Shown here: positions 21,301 through 30,063 of the stretch, piece by piece
Layout: each line of letters starts with the position of its first letter
Numbering within the stretch: the first letter of the stretch is position 1
Assembly (NCBI RefSeq): GCF_020509005.1
Contig: NC_063019.1
Coordinates: forward strand, 4,092,001-4,156,000
Length of the DNA stretch: 64,000 bases
Direction: 5' to 3'
Origin: Fulvia fulva
Lineage: Eukaryota; Ascomycota; Dothideomycetes; Mycosphaerellales; Mycosphaerellaceae
Translations under genes and position numbers: made by a program
Notes under the pieces: generated by a model
The model's database searches: none
Told to the model about the DNA's origin: nothing
The model's input: only the letters and a program-made list of their open reading frames with translations

Positions 21301-21742
21301 CAGTCCAGCTTGGTGTGTGAGCGCCAAGAATCACATGCCCCGCAACATTCGCTACGGGACCCAGCCCTCCAAATTCACCCCTCTACCAAACCTTGACAGA
21401 TTCACTTCGGCTCGTGACTGTGTGACTCACGGCACTCCCGCGAGCACCCGCGACTGCGCTGGACCCTGGAAGAAGCACGTGGAAGACTCGGAACGTAGGG
21501 CAGGTTGGAATAAGGTTTTGAGCAAAGCTGCTGAGCGCGGCTTCGCACGGGTTAGCCCTGTTGATGCGGGGACACGCACTCGCGAGGGTCGCGTATAAAT
21601 ATCTGGCCTTCCCCAGGCCTCTCTTGCTTTCTTCGTCTTTTGTTTTGTGTAGCAATCATACCATACCCTTTTGCATCTGCACTTCGCACCTGCATTCTCG
21701 CTTTCACCCTTGCATCTCACAGGCCAGGCTCTCGCCCTGACA
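21223..21742 (+). repeat. 3' LTR of the intact gypsy element
   Basis: 520 bp, equal in length to the 5' LTR, with one difference seen (C at 21718 versus T at 15946). It encodes the last 26 codons of pol. Its own TATA box lies near 21594 and could drive transcripts outward into the RIP-mutated LINE A. Confidence 0.92.
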
Positions 21743-21747
21743 AGGAC
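21743..21747. repeat. Target-site duplication of the intact gypsy element (right)
   Basis: AGGAC, identical to 15446-15450. Confidence 0.9.
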
Positions 21748-24700
21748 ATACTAGAATCCGACTGGGAGGTAGTGTACTACGTAGACGAAGAAGGCGGGGG
21801 CGATATTACCTCCCTCTACGTAGGTAGCACCTAGATACACAACCTATATATACAACCGCTAGCCTCGAGGTCTAGCCGCGACCTAGGGGTCTATAGACAC
21901 CTAGACAGTGCGCTTAAGAGACAAGGGTGCCACATCGTAGTAGGAGACTTCAATATATACTACCCTTCCTAGGAAAGCCTTATATAGCCGCACCCTATAG
22001 CCGACGAAGTACTCGACTTGATAGCGAGCAACGTAATTGCCCTTAATACCCCGAAGGACCTAGGCACCTAGAAGAGAGGGGGACTCTAAGGCACGATCGA
22101 CCTCTCCTAGATCTTAGATAGCTACTACTATACGGTAACCTACTATAGGATCGAACATAAACTCGAGGCGTCGTTAGACTATATACTAGTTAGGACCTCT
22201 ATTACGATATAGATATAACGTACACTAGCGAGAACCCCTAAGCTAAACTAGGGAAAGGCCTACTAGGCCAATATCTAGGCGTACCTCGATAACTCTAAGA
22301 GGCTAGTCTAGATCGCGTAGTAGTAATATAACAGTAAAGACGAGATAGACGAAGTAGTCTAGGGGTTAATAGACGAAATAAGAAAAGCGACCTTACTTCA
22401 CGTTCCGCTTACCTAACTAACGACATAGTCTAAACTATACTAGACGCCGGAGTGCACTACGGTAGTAAGAGAAGCAAGGAGAGCCCGCCGGGTGTAGACG
22501 AGCAGCTATAGCGAGGAGGCCTAGAACGTATATAGGGAGGCATACTAACAGAAGAAAGCTATAATACGAAGGGAGAAAGTAGTCGGCTAGAGGGCTATAA
22601 TAGAAGAAATCGCCGGCAAGCTAGAGAGGATGTAGAAGCTAGCGAAATAGGCCCGACAGGACCCTATATAGGGCCCCTCCTTCTCTATCCTAGCGCTACA
22701 ATCGCCTAGTGGCCCGGTTAGCGACCCCGAGGCTAAGGCGCGTCTACTAGCTAGCAAGTTCTTCCCGCCCCTAGTCGAGGCTAATCTAAGCGATATAAAC
22801 AGCTCTACTCCCCTAGCCCCTAGTATCGCGGTCTAATAGGAGGTGTCCGAGGGAGAAGTTGCCGCTATACTAAGGAAGTTGCCGGCGAAGAAAGCCCCGG
22901 GGCCGGATAGGATCCTAAACGAGCTACTAAAGAAGTGTAGAGATCAACTAGCCCTAGTAGTTGTAGCGATCTTTAACGCCTACCTATAGACCGGATACTA
23001 CCCGATAGCTTTTAAACAATCGACGATAGTGGTCCTACGTAAGCCGTAGAAGGAAGACTATACGTAGGTGAAGTCGTACCGCCTAATTGCGCTCCTCAAC
23101 TCTCTTAGGAAGGCGCTTAAGAAGCTGGTTATAACGAGACTCTCCGAGGCGGTAGAGGAACACTCCCTACTCCCGGACACCTAGATAGGTGCGCGCCTAT
23201 AGCGATCGACGCTATCCGTAATAGAACTTATCACCTCTTAGGTAAAGGCTATCTAGTATAAGAATAGGGACAAGGTAGCTTCCTTACTTAGCCTAGACAT
23301 ATCGGGAGCCTTCGACTACGTGTTATACCCGCGGCTACTCTATATCCTAAGGTCGAAAGGACTCCCTAAGTAGCTTGTCAACTTCGTACGGTCCTACCTC
23401 TAAAACCGTAGTACGTCGATCCTAGTCGGCTAGTATAGAAGCCTATTTCAAGTAGTCTATACTAGAATCCCGTAAGGCTTAACGCTAGTACCTATTCTAT
23501 TCCTCTTCTTTATAGCGACGCTACTCCCAGCCCTAGAATCCTAGAACACCGCTACGAGCGGCTTCGTAGACGACATAAACATCCTAGCGTAGTCTTCCTC
23601 GACTAAGGAGAACTGTAGGCTACTAGAAGAGAAGCATAAGATCTACGAGGACTAGGCTAGAGGTACGGGGCTCGGTTTGCCCTAGAAAAGTACAATCTAA
23701 TATACTTTACGCGCCGGCCACGGTTCTATAATATATAAGCTTCTATCTAGATATAGGGGCATACGACTAACCCGGCAAATCAGCTTAGGATCCTCGGACT
23801 ATAGGTAGACCCGGCGCTACGGTAGAGGAAGTACGTATAGGCAATATTACGGAAAGCTAAACAGAATATAGTATTATACTAGAGGCTTACTACGTCTATA
23901 TAGGGGACGGACTTCCGGTAGTCACGACTTCTATATACGGCTATTATACGGCCGGTCCTTACCTATAGTAGCTAAGTATAGTCCTTAGGCGAGAGGGCCT
24001 ACCTATCGAAGGGACTCGTCGCGCCGCTAGCGAAGATCTAAAACTAATACCTAAGGAAGGTCACCGGGGTATATAAGTCGACACTAACGAGGATGCTTAA
24101 GTATAAGACCGCTATACCGCCGATCGACCTATATATCTAGGGACTACGGACCTCCTACTTAGGCAAGTCGGTATAGTACCTAGTATAGAAGGTCATCGCT
24201 AGTATAGTCGTAAGGGCCCGCGAATCAGTACTAGCGTATAGGGGCATTTAACCCGGAAACGAGCCGAACTACCGGGCAAGGGACGAATAGCTAGTAATAT
24301 AATAGGAAGGTAAGAAATCGTTTATAGAGCAACTATAGAAAGAGAGGTAGAACAACTAGGTTATAGGGTATAGTAGACGCCCTTAGCTAGCGGGACAACC
24401 TAAGGAATAGTTAGCTACAAAATCCGGGGTCAAGCACCCCCCGAAGCTTATCTACTACCGCCTTACGAGGGTATAGAGTAGTATAGTAACCTAACTACGA
24501 AGCGAATATATCGGCCTCTAGGGGTACCTATTATAGAGGAAGGTTCTAGGATATACGAATACTAGCTACCCCTACGGCTATCGCTCCTAGAACGTACGGC
24601 ACGTACTCCTCGTCTATCCGAGGTAGTTGCTAGGAAGGGGGGAGTAGATAGTAAAGGCGAGGAACCGGACGATTAGGGCACTTCTTAATAACGCTAAGGA

Positions 24701-24930
24701 CCCACGGCGTATTACGAACTAGATACTAGAGAAGGGCTAGCTAGAACAGTACCGCCTAGTAGGAGTAGTATAGGAAGAGAGGACACGACGTAGCGCGACG
24801 AGACCGGCTAGGAGCGGGGGCTAACGGGGTAGTGATATAGACTACGTACGTTTAGAGGGAAAGCTAATCTAGATAAGGAGAAGTTAGGGGCGGGAAGGGT
24901 TTTCACCTATTCGGGTTTCCCTTTGTATAT

Positions 24931-24945
24931 AATAATAGATATATA
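24931..24945. repeat. Target-site duplication of LINE C (left copy)
   Basis: AATAATAGATATATA, repeated exactly at 29947-29961. Between the two copies lies LINE C; beyond the second copy the 3' tail of LINE A resumes. Confidence 0.88.
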
Positions 24946-24965
24946 GATAGATAGATAGATTATTC
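24946..24965 (-). repeat. (ATCT)n tail of LINE C
   Basis: On the plus strand this is GATAGATAGATAGATT. Tetranucleotide tails instead of poly(A) recur at the 3' end of LINE A (about 30004-30025) and LINE B (about 35149-35161), so this is a family trait. Confidence 0.75.
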
Positions 24966-25149
24966 ATTCGCCTGTTTTAGTGCCCTATGGCCTATGCAGG
25001 TCTCTCGCTATTTAGGTCTATTTGTGTAGGTAGGAAACCCGATTAACGGATGAAAACCTCCTCGTCTTTGCCCTCCTCGTTCTTTCCTGTCTTGTCCTTT
25101 CGTTCTCCTTCCTTCAGGGTACGCTAGTGTCATGGTTGTTACCCTATGA

Positions 25150-28100
25150 CTACCTTGCCCGTAACCCTGGTGATGTCCTCCTCTCGATTCCCTTTCTCCC
25201 TTCTGTTTCCCCGGCTCTTCTCTCTCTCTCCCTCCTCTCTATCCACCTTTCCGTTTCTACTGCTAGGGAGAATTGCTCTAGGTAGTCCTCGTTAAGGATC
25301 CATCTTGTCACTCTCCTTATATCTTGTCTGTCCTGGATGATGGCCTGGTATTGCCTGTCTCTTGCCTTCGCCCTCCACTGGCTTCTCCCTTTTACCCACT
25401 TAGTACAGTTCAGCACCATGTGCTCCGGGTTTTGGGATAGGTAGCCACAGGGGCAACGTTTGGAATCGTATCCTGGGACTCTTCTTTGGTGCAAGTATGC
25501 TCTTAGCCCAATGTGCTCAGAGCGAATCTGGATAGCTATGCTTGCTTCCGCCCTCTTCAGGTCTTTATAGATAAGGTAGTTATACCTCCCGAAGGTCCTG
25601 GCCGCTGGTGGGGCTCCTGGCCTTACCGGTTTTTGGTTCCAACGCGTTTCCCATAGGTGACCTGCGATCCTTTCTGCTTGGCTTTGCTTCTTTTTCCCTT
25701 TGTCCCCTGTGTTAGCTTGCTCCCTCAGAGCTTCTCTCTGTTCAAGGGCTGCTAGGATTTCCTGTGATGTTTTTAGGTCTGCTTCCTTCTGTGGGATCAT
25801 GTGTGGCCGGTTGGGTCTTCTCCTCCTCTCCCACTGGGTTCTTATCCTTTGAGTAGCTGCTTGGATGGTTCCCTGGGCTGGGTATGCTGATGTCTTCTCT
25901 GCGTATTGACACCTCATGCCCTGGAGGTACTCCCTGATGGGGGCTGTACCTGATTCCATTTCCATTGTCCTGTGAGGGGTTGACTTGTATGCCCCTAGTA
26001 CTCTCTTTAGGCAGGCTGCCTGCGCTCTGTTGAGGGGGTCCTCAATTCTCTTCGGGATGTGTTTTTCCGCTGCCCAAATTGCTGCTCCATATAGCATTGC
26101 GGGCTTGACAATGGCCTTGTACATGGTCTGGGCCTTTGTGAAGGTCGCCCCCCAGGTTGACGCAGTGAGTCTCTCGATTGATTGTCTGTTGGTGTCCGCT
26201 CTCGCTTGCGCCTTCTTCACTTGTGGTCCCCAGCTGAGTTTCGGGTCTAGCCATATCCCAAGGACTCTGAGTTCCCTTGTAGGATGGGTCTCGAACCCCT
26301 GGATTTTTACTGGTGCTGCCAAGTTGTGTTTTGTCTTTGCCTTGCTAAAATGGATAAGTTGGTACTTGTCCGGTGCGAATTTTGCCCCATGCTCTCTTGC
26401 CCACTTTTCGCATTGTCTATGTCTCTCCTCTAGGAGTGCGCAGTTTTCCTCTGTGGACCCCGACCACGCTAGGATATTTGTGTCATCCACGAACCCCGAT
26501 GCTGAGGTGTTTGCTGTTTCTAGGAGTGGGGTCAGGTCGGCCATAAAGAGGAGGAACAGAATTGGGGAGAGTGTAGAGCCCTGTGGGATGCCCGTGTTCG
26601 CAATTGGGGTCTGCGGGGCTTTGAAGGACCCTAGGAGGATCTGGGTTGTTCTGTCCTTAAGGAATGACTGCACAAAGTGTACTATCCAGGCTGGGATGCT
26701 TTTCATTCTGAGGATGTGTAGGAGCCTTGCGTGGGACACATTGTCGAAAGCCCCTGATATGTCTAGTGAAAGCAGTGAGGCTACCTTGTTGTTGCCATAG
26801 TGCCAGATGTGTCTGATTTGCTCTGTGATCAGTTCGACTGCTGTGAGGGTAGATCTCTTTTGTCTCCCCCCCATTTGCGTTGCCGGGAGGAGGTTGTGTT
26901 CTTCTACTATTCCGGTGAGCCTTATAGCCACGACCTTCTCTAGGAGCTTCCCTAGTGTGTTCAGCAACGCAATTGGTCTGTATGACTTCAACTTGGTATA
27001 GTCTTCCTTTTGGGGTTTCCTTAGGACGCAAGTCAGTGATTGCCTAAAGGCCTTTGGGCAATACCCCTGCTTCATGCACTGGGTAAAGATTGGCGCAAGC
27101 ACTGGAGTGATAAGGCTGCTGCTAGCTTTTAGGTAACAGTTAGGGATCTTGTCTGGGCCTGGGGCTTTGTTGCCCTTCAGTTTCTTGATAATGTTTCCGA
27201 TCTCTATAGCAGACACTTGCCAGTTAGCCTCCCTTGGCGGAGGAATGTGTGTTCCTGGGATGTTGCTTAGGTCTGCCTCTACCTGAGTCCCGAAGAAGTG
27301 GTCTGCGAATGCTTTCGCTTTCCCTATCGGAGTGGTTTGCGTTTCCCCGTCTTGGTCCTGTATTGAGGGAAACTGGGGCGGGGAGTTTCGTTCCTCGTCT
27401 GGTTTCCTGGCCCATTCTGCTAGTCTCCAGATTTGTTCCGGGTGTTCTGTGATCATCCCTACAGTTGACCTCCACTCCTGCGTCTTGTCTCTTCTGATCT
27501 GCGCCTTCTTTGCTTTGCACGCGTTGTTATAGGCTTCCCAGTTTGCTTGGGTGCGTCGTTGCTCCCATCTCCTTCTTGCTCTCCTTGCCTCCTTGACTTT
27601 GGCTGTGCACTCTGGTGTCCAGTATGGCTTCTGGTATAGCGACCATCTCTTCTCAGGTATATGGGCCTGGGCTGCCCTTTGCATAGCTTCTATCAGCTGC
27701 TCCACTGCTTGGTCAATCCCCTCCGTTGTGTGTATGTTGTCAATGTTCACCTGTTCTAGTTCGCCTTCTAGCCGCTGCTGTACTAGTGTCCACTCGGCCT
27801 GCTTCCAGCAGAGCCTCCTCTCAGGTTCCCTCTCCTCCTCAACTGTGAGTTGGATGTCGGTTTGGATTGGATAGTGGTCTGATGAGGACTCTAGTTGGTC
27901 ATTGACTGTGCAGCTTTCTACCCGTCGTGTTAAGGCGTGGGACATGAAGCATAGGTCTAGCGTGCTAGAACTGTTGTTTCTAGCCCAAGTTTCTGTTCCC
28001 TTTGGCGTGATCAAGTCCATTTGGGCTGTTTCCATCTGACCAATGAGCCTCCCTGCTAAGAAGTGGTGTGCTGGGGTGAAGTCCGATCCCCACTTTGGGT

Positions 28101-28551
28101 GGTGGAGGTTGAAATCTCCTATCACGATGTTGTGGTTTTGTTGGTCCATTGCTTCCGGGAGCCTTCCTAGCGTGTGTAGTTGTGTGCTGCTTCTGGACTC
28201 TGGAGGTGGGTTGTATACGCTATGGATCAGGACTTGGCCTTGAGTTGTTTTGAGCTGCACTGTGGTGATATCCCTGTCGGTTCTCGGCCAGGCCTGCCAG
28301 TCCTCTGCTAGTACCTTCTTACTGACATAGATACAAGTTCGTGGGACTCCCTCGGTTCTGTTTATTACTACGTGGTATCTCGGGTCTCGCACAGTTGATG
28401 GAATCCTAGAGTGTGGGTTGATCCATGGTTCCTGTATTGCTATAATGTGGTGTTCCTCCGGGTCTAAGGCTTGTAGAAAGCTCCTTTGGACCTTGTCTTT
28501 GCTTCTGTTCACATTATACTGAATGATTGATAGTCTGTTAGTGTGAGGCAT
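25150..28551 (-). CDS. LINE C ORF2: endonuclease / reverse transcriptase, intact
   Basis: An 1133-aa protein with an ATG at 28549-28551. Residues 1-230 form an apurinic-endonuclease-like (EEP) domain with SIIQYNVNRSKDK, IIAIQEPWINPH, GDFNLHHPKWGSD, STLDLCFMS and SSDHYPI. The reverse transcriptase spans residues about 430-750, with NKAPGPDKIPN, GIPQGSTLSPILFLLFMADL and the catalytic GFVDDTNILAW. A C-terminal CCHC-like zinc finger (CPCGYLSQNPEHMVLNC) lies near residues 1040-1056. I see no RNase H domain. It nicks the target and reverse-transcribes its own RNA at the nick. Its start codon overlaps the ORF1 stop (TGATG), pointing to coupled termination-reinitiation. No stop interrupts it, unlike both older copies here. 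Confidence 0.93.
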   Translation of the reverse strand: MPHTNRLSIIQYNVNRSKDKVQRSFLQALDPEEHHIIAIQEPWINPHSRIPSTVRDPRYHVVINRTEGVPRTCIYVSKKVLAEDWQAWPRTDRDITTVQLKTTQGQVLIHSVYNPPPESRSSTQLHTLGRLPEAMDQQNHNIVIGDFNLHHPKWGSDFTPAHHFLAGRLIGQMETAQMDLITPKGTETWARNNSSSTLDLCFMSHALTRRVESCTVNDQLESSSDHYPIQTDIQLTVEEEREPERRLCWKQAEWTLVQQRLEGELEQVNIDNIHTTEGIDQAVEQLIEAMQRAAQAHIPEKRWSLYQKPYWTPECTAKVKEARRARRRWEQRRTQANWEAYNNACKAKKAQIRRDKTQEWRSTVGMITEHPEQIWRLAEWARKPDEERNSPPQFPSIQDQDGETQTTPIGKAKAFADHFFGTQVEADLSNIPGTHIPPPREANWQVSAIEIGNIIKKLKGNKAPGPDKIPNCYLKASSSLITPVLAPIFTQCMKQGYCPKAFRQSLTCVLRKPQKEDYTKLKSYRPIALLNTLGKLLEKVVAIRLTGIVEEHNLLPATQMGGRQKRSTLTAVELITEQIRHIWHYGNNKVASLLSLDISGAFDNVSHARLLHILRMKSIPAWIVHFVQSFLKDRTTQILLGSFKAPQTPIANTGIPQGSTLSPILFLLFMADLTPLLETANTSASGFVDDTNILAWSGSTEENCALLEERHRQCEKWAREHGAKFAPDKYQLIHFSKAKTKHNLAAPVKIQGFETHPTRELRVLGIWLDPKLSWGPQVKKAQARADTNRQSIERLTASTWGATFTKAQTMYKAIVKPAMLYGAAIWAAEKHIPKRIEDPLNRAQAACLKRVLGAYKSTPHRTMEMESGTAPIREYLQGMRCQYAEKTSAYPAQGTIQAATQRIRTQWERRRRPNRPHMIPQKEADLKTSQEILAALEQREALREQANTGDKGKKKQSQAERIAGHLWETRWNQKPVRPGAPPAARTFGRYNYLIYKDLKRAEASIAIQIRSEHIGLRAYLHQRRVPGYDSKRCPCGYLSQNPEHMVLNCTKWVKGRSQWRAKARDRQYQAIIQDRQDIRRVTRWILNEDYLEQFSLAVETERWIERRERERRAGETEGRKGIERRTSPGLRAR

Positions 28552-28916
28552 CAGGACATGTTTGTGTCTGGGTCCGTTTGGTCTTGCTGTTGGTCTTGCT
28601 GTTGGTTTTCCCGTCCCTCCTCCTGTTCTTCCCTTTGGGGTTGGCTCCCTATCATTTGGTTGATTCTCATTTGTCCATTGCTCTGCGCTGCCTTGTACAA
28701 GAACGTTGGTCTCCCTATTGCTGGCACTATTTGTGGCTCCTCTTGTGGCCGGGGTCTCTTATTCGGGTGGGTGGTTCTCTCTGGTTGTTTCTGTTCACCT
28801 ACTAGGAACCTGGTTGGTGTTGTTACCCTTGCTTCCCGCGCTCTCCACTGGGCTGATAGTCTAACTGGCAAGGAAGGAATCGTATTTAGCAAGCTAGCTA
28901 CGAGATAAGGTGACAA
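28551..28916 (-). pseudogene. LINE C ORF1, C-terminal fragment
   Basis: About 120 codons, open from just inside a TAA at 28920-28922 to a TGA at 28553-28551. It has no ATG at its beginning. The composition (RLSAQWRAREARVTTPTRF, then Pro/Gln/Glu-rich) fits the basic tail that follows the zinc knuckles in Tad-type ORF1. The older copies A and B retain much longer ORF1 regions with zinc-knuckle remnants, so this copy has lost the N-terminal three quarters. The stop codon shares its A with the ORF2 ATG. Confidence 0.7.
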
Positions 28917-29946
28917 GTCTTAACCGCGCTTTCCCACTCATCTAGCACCACCGTGTAGCCTCGTTTCGAGAGGTTAGCCCGGAGCAAAAGCTTCCCTCTA
29001 CGCCCTCCCTCCCTGTTTGCTCCTTAAGCCAATATCCACCTCCATAGGCCTAAGCCCTTTAGTGCTCTCTATTGACCGACATGCGCATCCGTCCTCTCGG
29101 GCTGTACAGACAGTGTCAGCCGTCGCTGCCAGTGTACACCACGCCCCAGGTTTTGACGCCCTTCGCGTTACCGCAGCCTATCTCTAGAAAGCGGCCGTCC
29201 ATGCCTCGCAGGTTTGCTCGGGGCACACACCACGCCGGGCAGCGTACTCCTTGCGTTTCCACCTACTAACCAATATGAAGTTCCTTATCACCCTGCCCTC
29301 GATCCTCCCCGATCACAGAACTAATCCACTTACATTGTACGTCTTTTCCCCGTCCTAACAGCCGTCTTTTCCTTGCTTAGGCTATCGTCTTTTCCTCGTC
29401 GCAATCTACCATGTCAGACTAGGTGCGTTGTGTAGCGGGACAGGCAGTGCCTCAGGCAAAACCCTCGTTCCCATACCGGGTGTTCAACAGGCCCTTACAG
29501 GCTTCGTCGCGTGTCCACCTACCCACCGCATTGCCCGCTGGCAAACACCAGATTGTTTCGTAGTCCGCTCGACGCCGTTGCATAGTCCGCTCAGTTGTTG
29601 TTCTGTAGTCCGCTCGTCCAATGTTCGTCGCTTAGCCCGCTCGGTTTGCGGTCTCCGGAGGTGAAAATTCTGCACTCATACCAGAGGTGTCCTGTCGAGC
29701 GTATAGGCCACGGTTCCGCGCCCTTCTTACACGTAGAAAGAAGAGGGACTCGCTCCCGACACGAGTACACGCTCGTCGGATGGTTTTCATACCCGTTTTG
29801 CTGGTAGTCCTCTGTTCGCCGCGGCTTCGCCTACGCTACGCGCCCGTCGCGCCCACGACGCTCCAGCGTGAGAATACTTGGCTCTCTCGTAGCTAGACGA
29901 GAGGTTCGTAGCCGACACCACGTACAGGTGATTCTCGTCGTCGACC
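28917..29946 (-). other. 5' segment of LINE C of unknown origin, with short tandem repeats
   Basis: About 1030 bp inside the LINE C target duplications but without recognisable LINE coding sequence. Base composition is ordinary, not RIP-like. At 29561-29642 the motif TAGTCCGCTC recurs four times at spacings of 22, 23 and 27 bp, the last copy as TAGCCCGCTC. Triplicate TCTTTTCC(C/T)CGTC-like stretches lie near 29342-29400. It could be the genuine 5' leader and promoter of the element, with ORF1 deleted, or foreign RNA joined by template switching during reverse transcription. No long frame occurs on either strand. Confidence 0.5.
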
Positions 29947-29961
29947 AATAATAGATATATA
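29947..29961. repeat. Target-site duplication of LINE C (right copy)
   Basis: AATAATAGATATATA, identical to 24931-24945. Confidence 0.88.
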
Positions 29962-30025
29962 CCTATATAGGCCGGATAGGGTCCTAGAACAGGGGAATAA
30001 CAAATCTATCTATCTATCTATCTAT
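29962..30025 (+). mobile_element. LINE A, 3' tail displaced by LINE C
   Basis: CCTATATAGGCCGGATAGGG followed by a (TATC)n run. It aligns with the LINE B 3' end near 35112-35161 (ATAGGCCAAAGGGCAC .. ATCT repeats) and the LINE C 3' end, and so completes LINE A, which otherwise stops short at 24945. Confidence 0.78.
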
Positions 30026-30041
30026 CTATATACTAGCTAGA
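30026..30041. repeat. Target-site duplication of LINE A (right copy)
   Basis: CTATATACTAGCTAGA, identical to 13714-13729 over 16 kb away. Confidence 0.75.
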
Positions 30042-30063
30042 GTGACGCTATATCTAAGTAGAT

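Larger units (their letters stand above)
15451..21742 (+). mobile_element. Intact Ty3/gypsy chromovirus-type LTR retrotransposon (6292 bp)
   Basis: A complete element with two 520-bp LTRs (15451-15970 and 21223-21742), a 5-bp target duplication (AGGAC), gag and pol ORFs without internal stops, a run of eight G before the 3' LTR, and a chromodomain at the end of pol. The LTRs differ at one position I can find (T at 15946, C at 21718), so insertion is recent. It sits in ORF2 of RIP-mutated LINE A but is not itself RIP-mutated. CA and TG dinucleotides are abundant here and scarce in the surrounding DNA. It is probably autonomous. Confidence 0.93.
21743..24945 (+). mobile_element. LINE A, ORF2 segment (RIP-mutated)
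   Basis: Continuation of ORF2 after the gypsy insertion. The endonuclease motif VGDFNIYYPS is at about 21940, parallel to GDFNLHHPKWGSD in the intact copy. The RT motifs are KAPGPDRILNELLKK at about 22880, then GIPQG decayed to RIP*G near 23465. The active-site block GFVDDINILA, at about 23560, is followed by STKENCRLLEEKH. The 3' non-coding part contains GGTTTTCACC at about 24896, shared with LINE B and LINE C. LINE C then inserted at 24931-24945, separating the tail, which is found at 29962-30025. Stops are nearly all TAG at former Trp/Gln codons. Confidence 0.82.
24946..29946 (-). mobile_element. LINE C, young Tad-like non-LTR retrotransposon (about 5 kb, minus strand)
   Basis: Bounded by an exact 15-bp target duplication. 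On the minus strand its 3' end is an (ATCT)n tail at 24946-24965, preceded by CAGGCGAATGAATA. It carries an intact ORF2 (25150-28551), a short C-terminal piece of ORF1 (28551-28916), and about 1030 bp of non-LINE-like or 5'-leader sequence (28917-29946). It is not RIP-mutated. Because most of ORF1 is missing it is either a 5'-deleted copy or a chimera. Confidence 0.85.

Noticed and set aside
26042..28908. Plus-strand frames opposite LINE C ORF2, including 271 codons at 25985-26800
   Set aside because: They are antisense shadows of the intact reverse transcriptase frame, with Cys/Ser-rich composition and no domain.
29561..29642. CRISPR-like spaced repeats
   Set aside because: Four imperfect 10-bp words at irregular 22-27 bp spacing in a fungal retroelement leader are a minisatellite, not a CRISPR array.
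30042..30063. Continuation of the copia reading frame between LINE A and LINE B, and then beyond LINE B
   Set aside because: A joined minus-strand reading looked faintly RNase H-like, but it is short, lacks the expected spacing before the SKK block, and conflicts with the plus-strand hAT-like frame at 35182. Left undecided.
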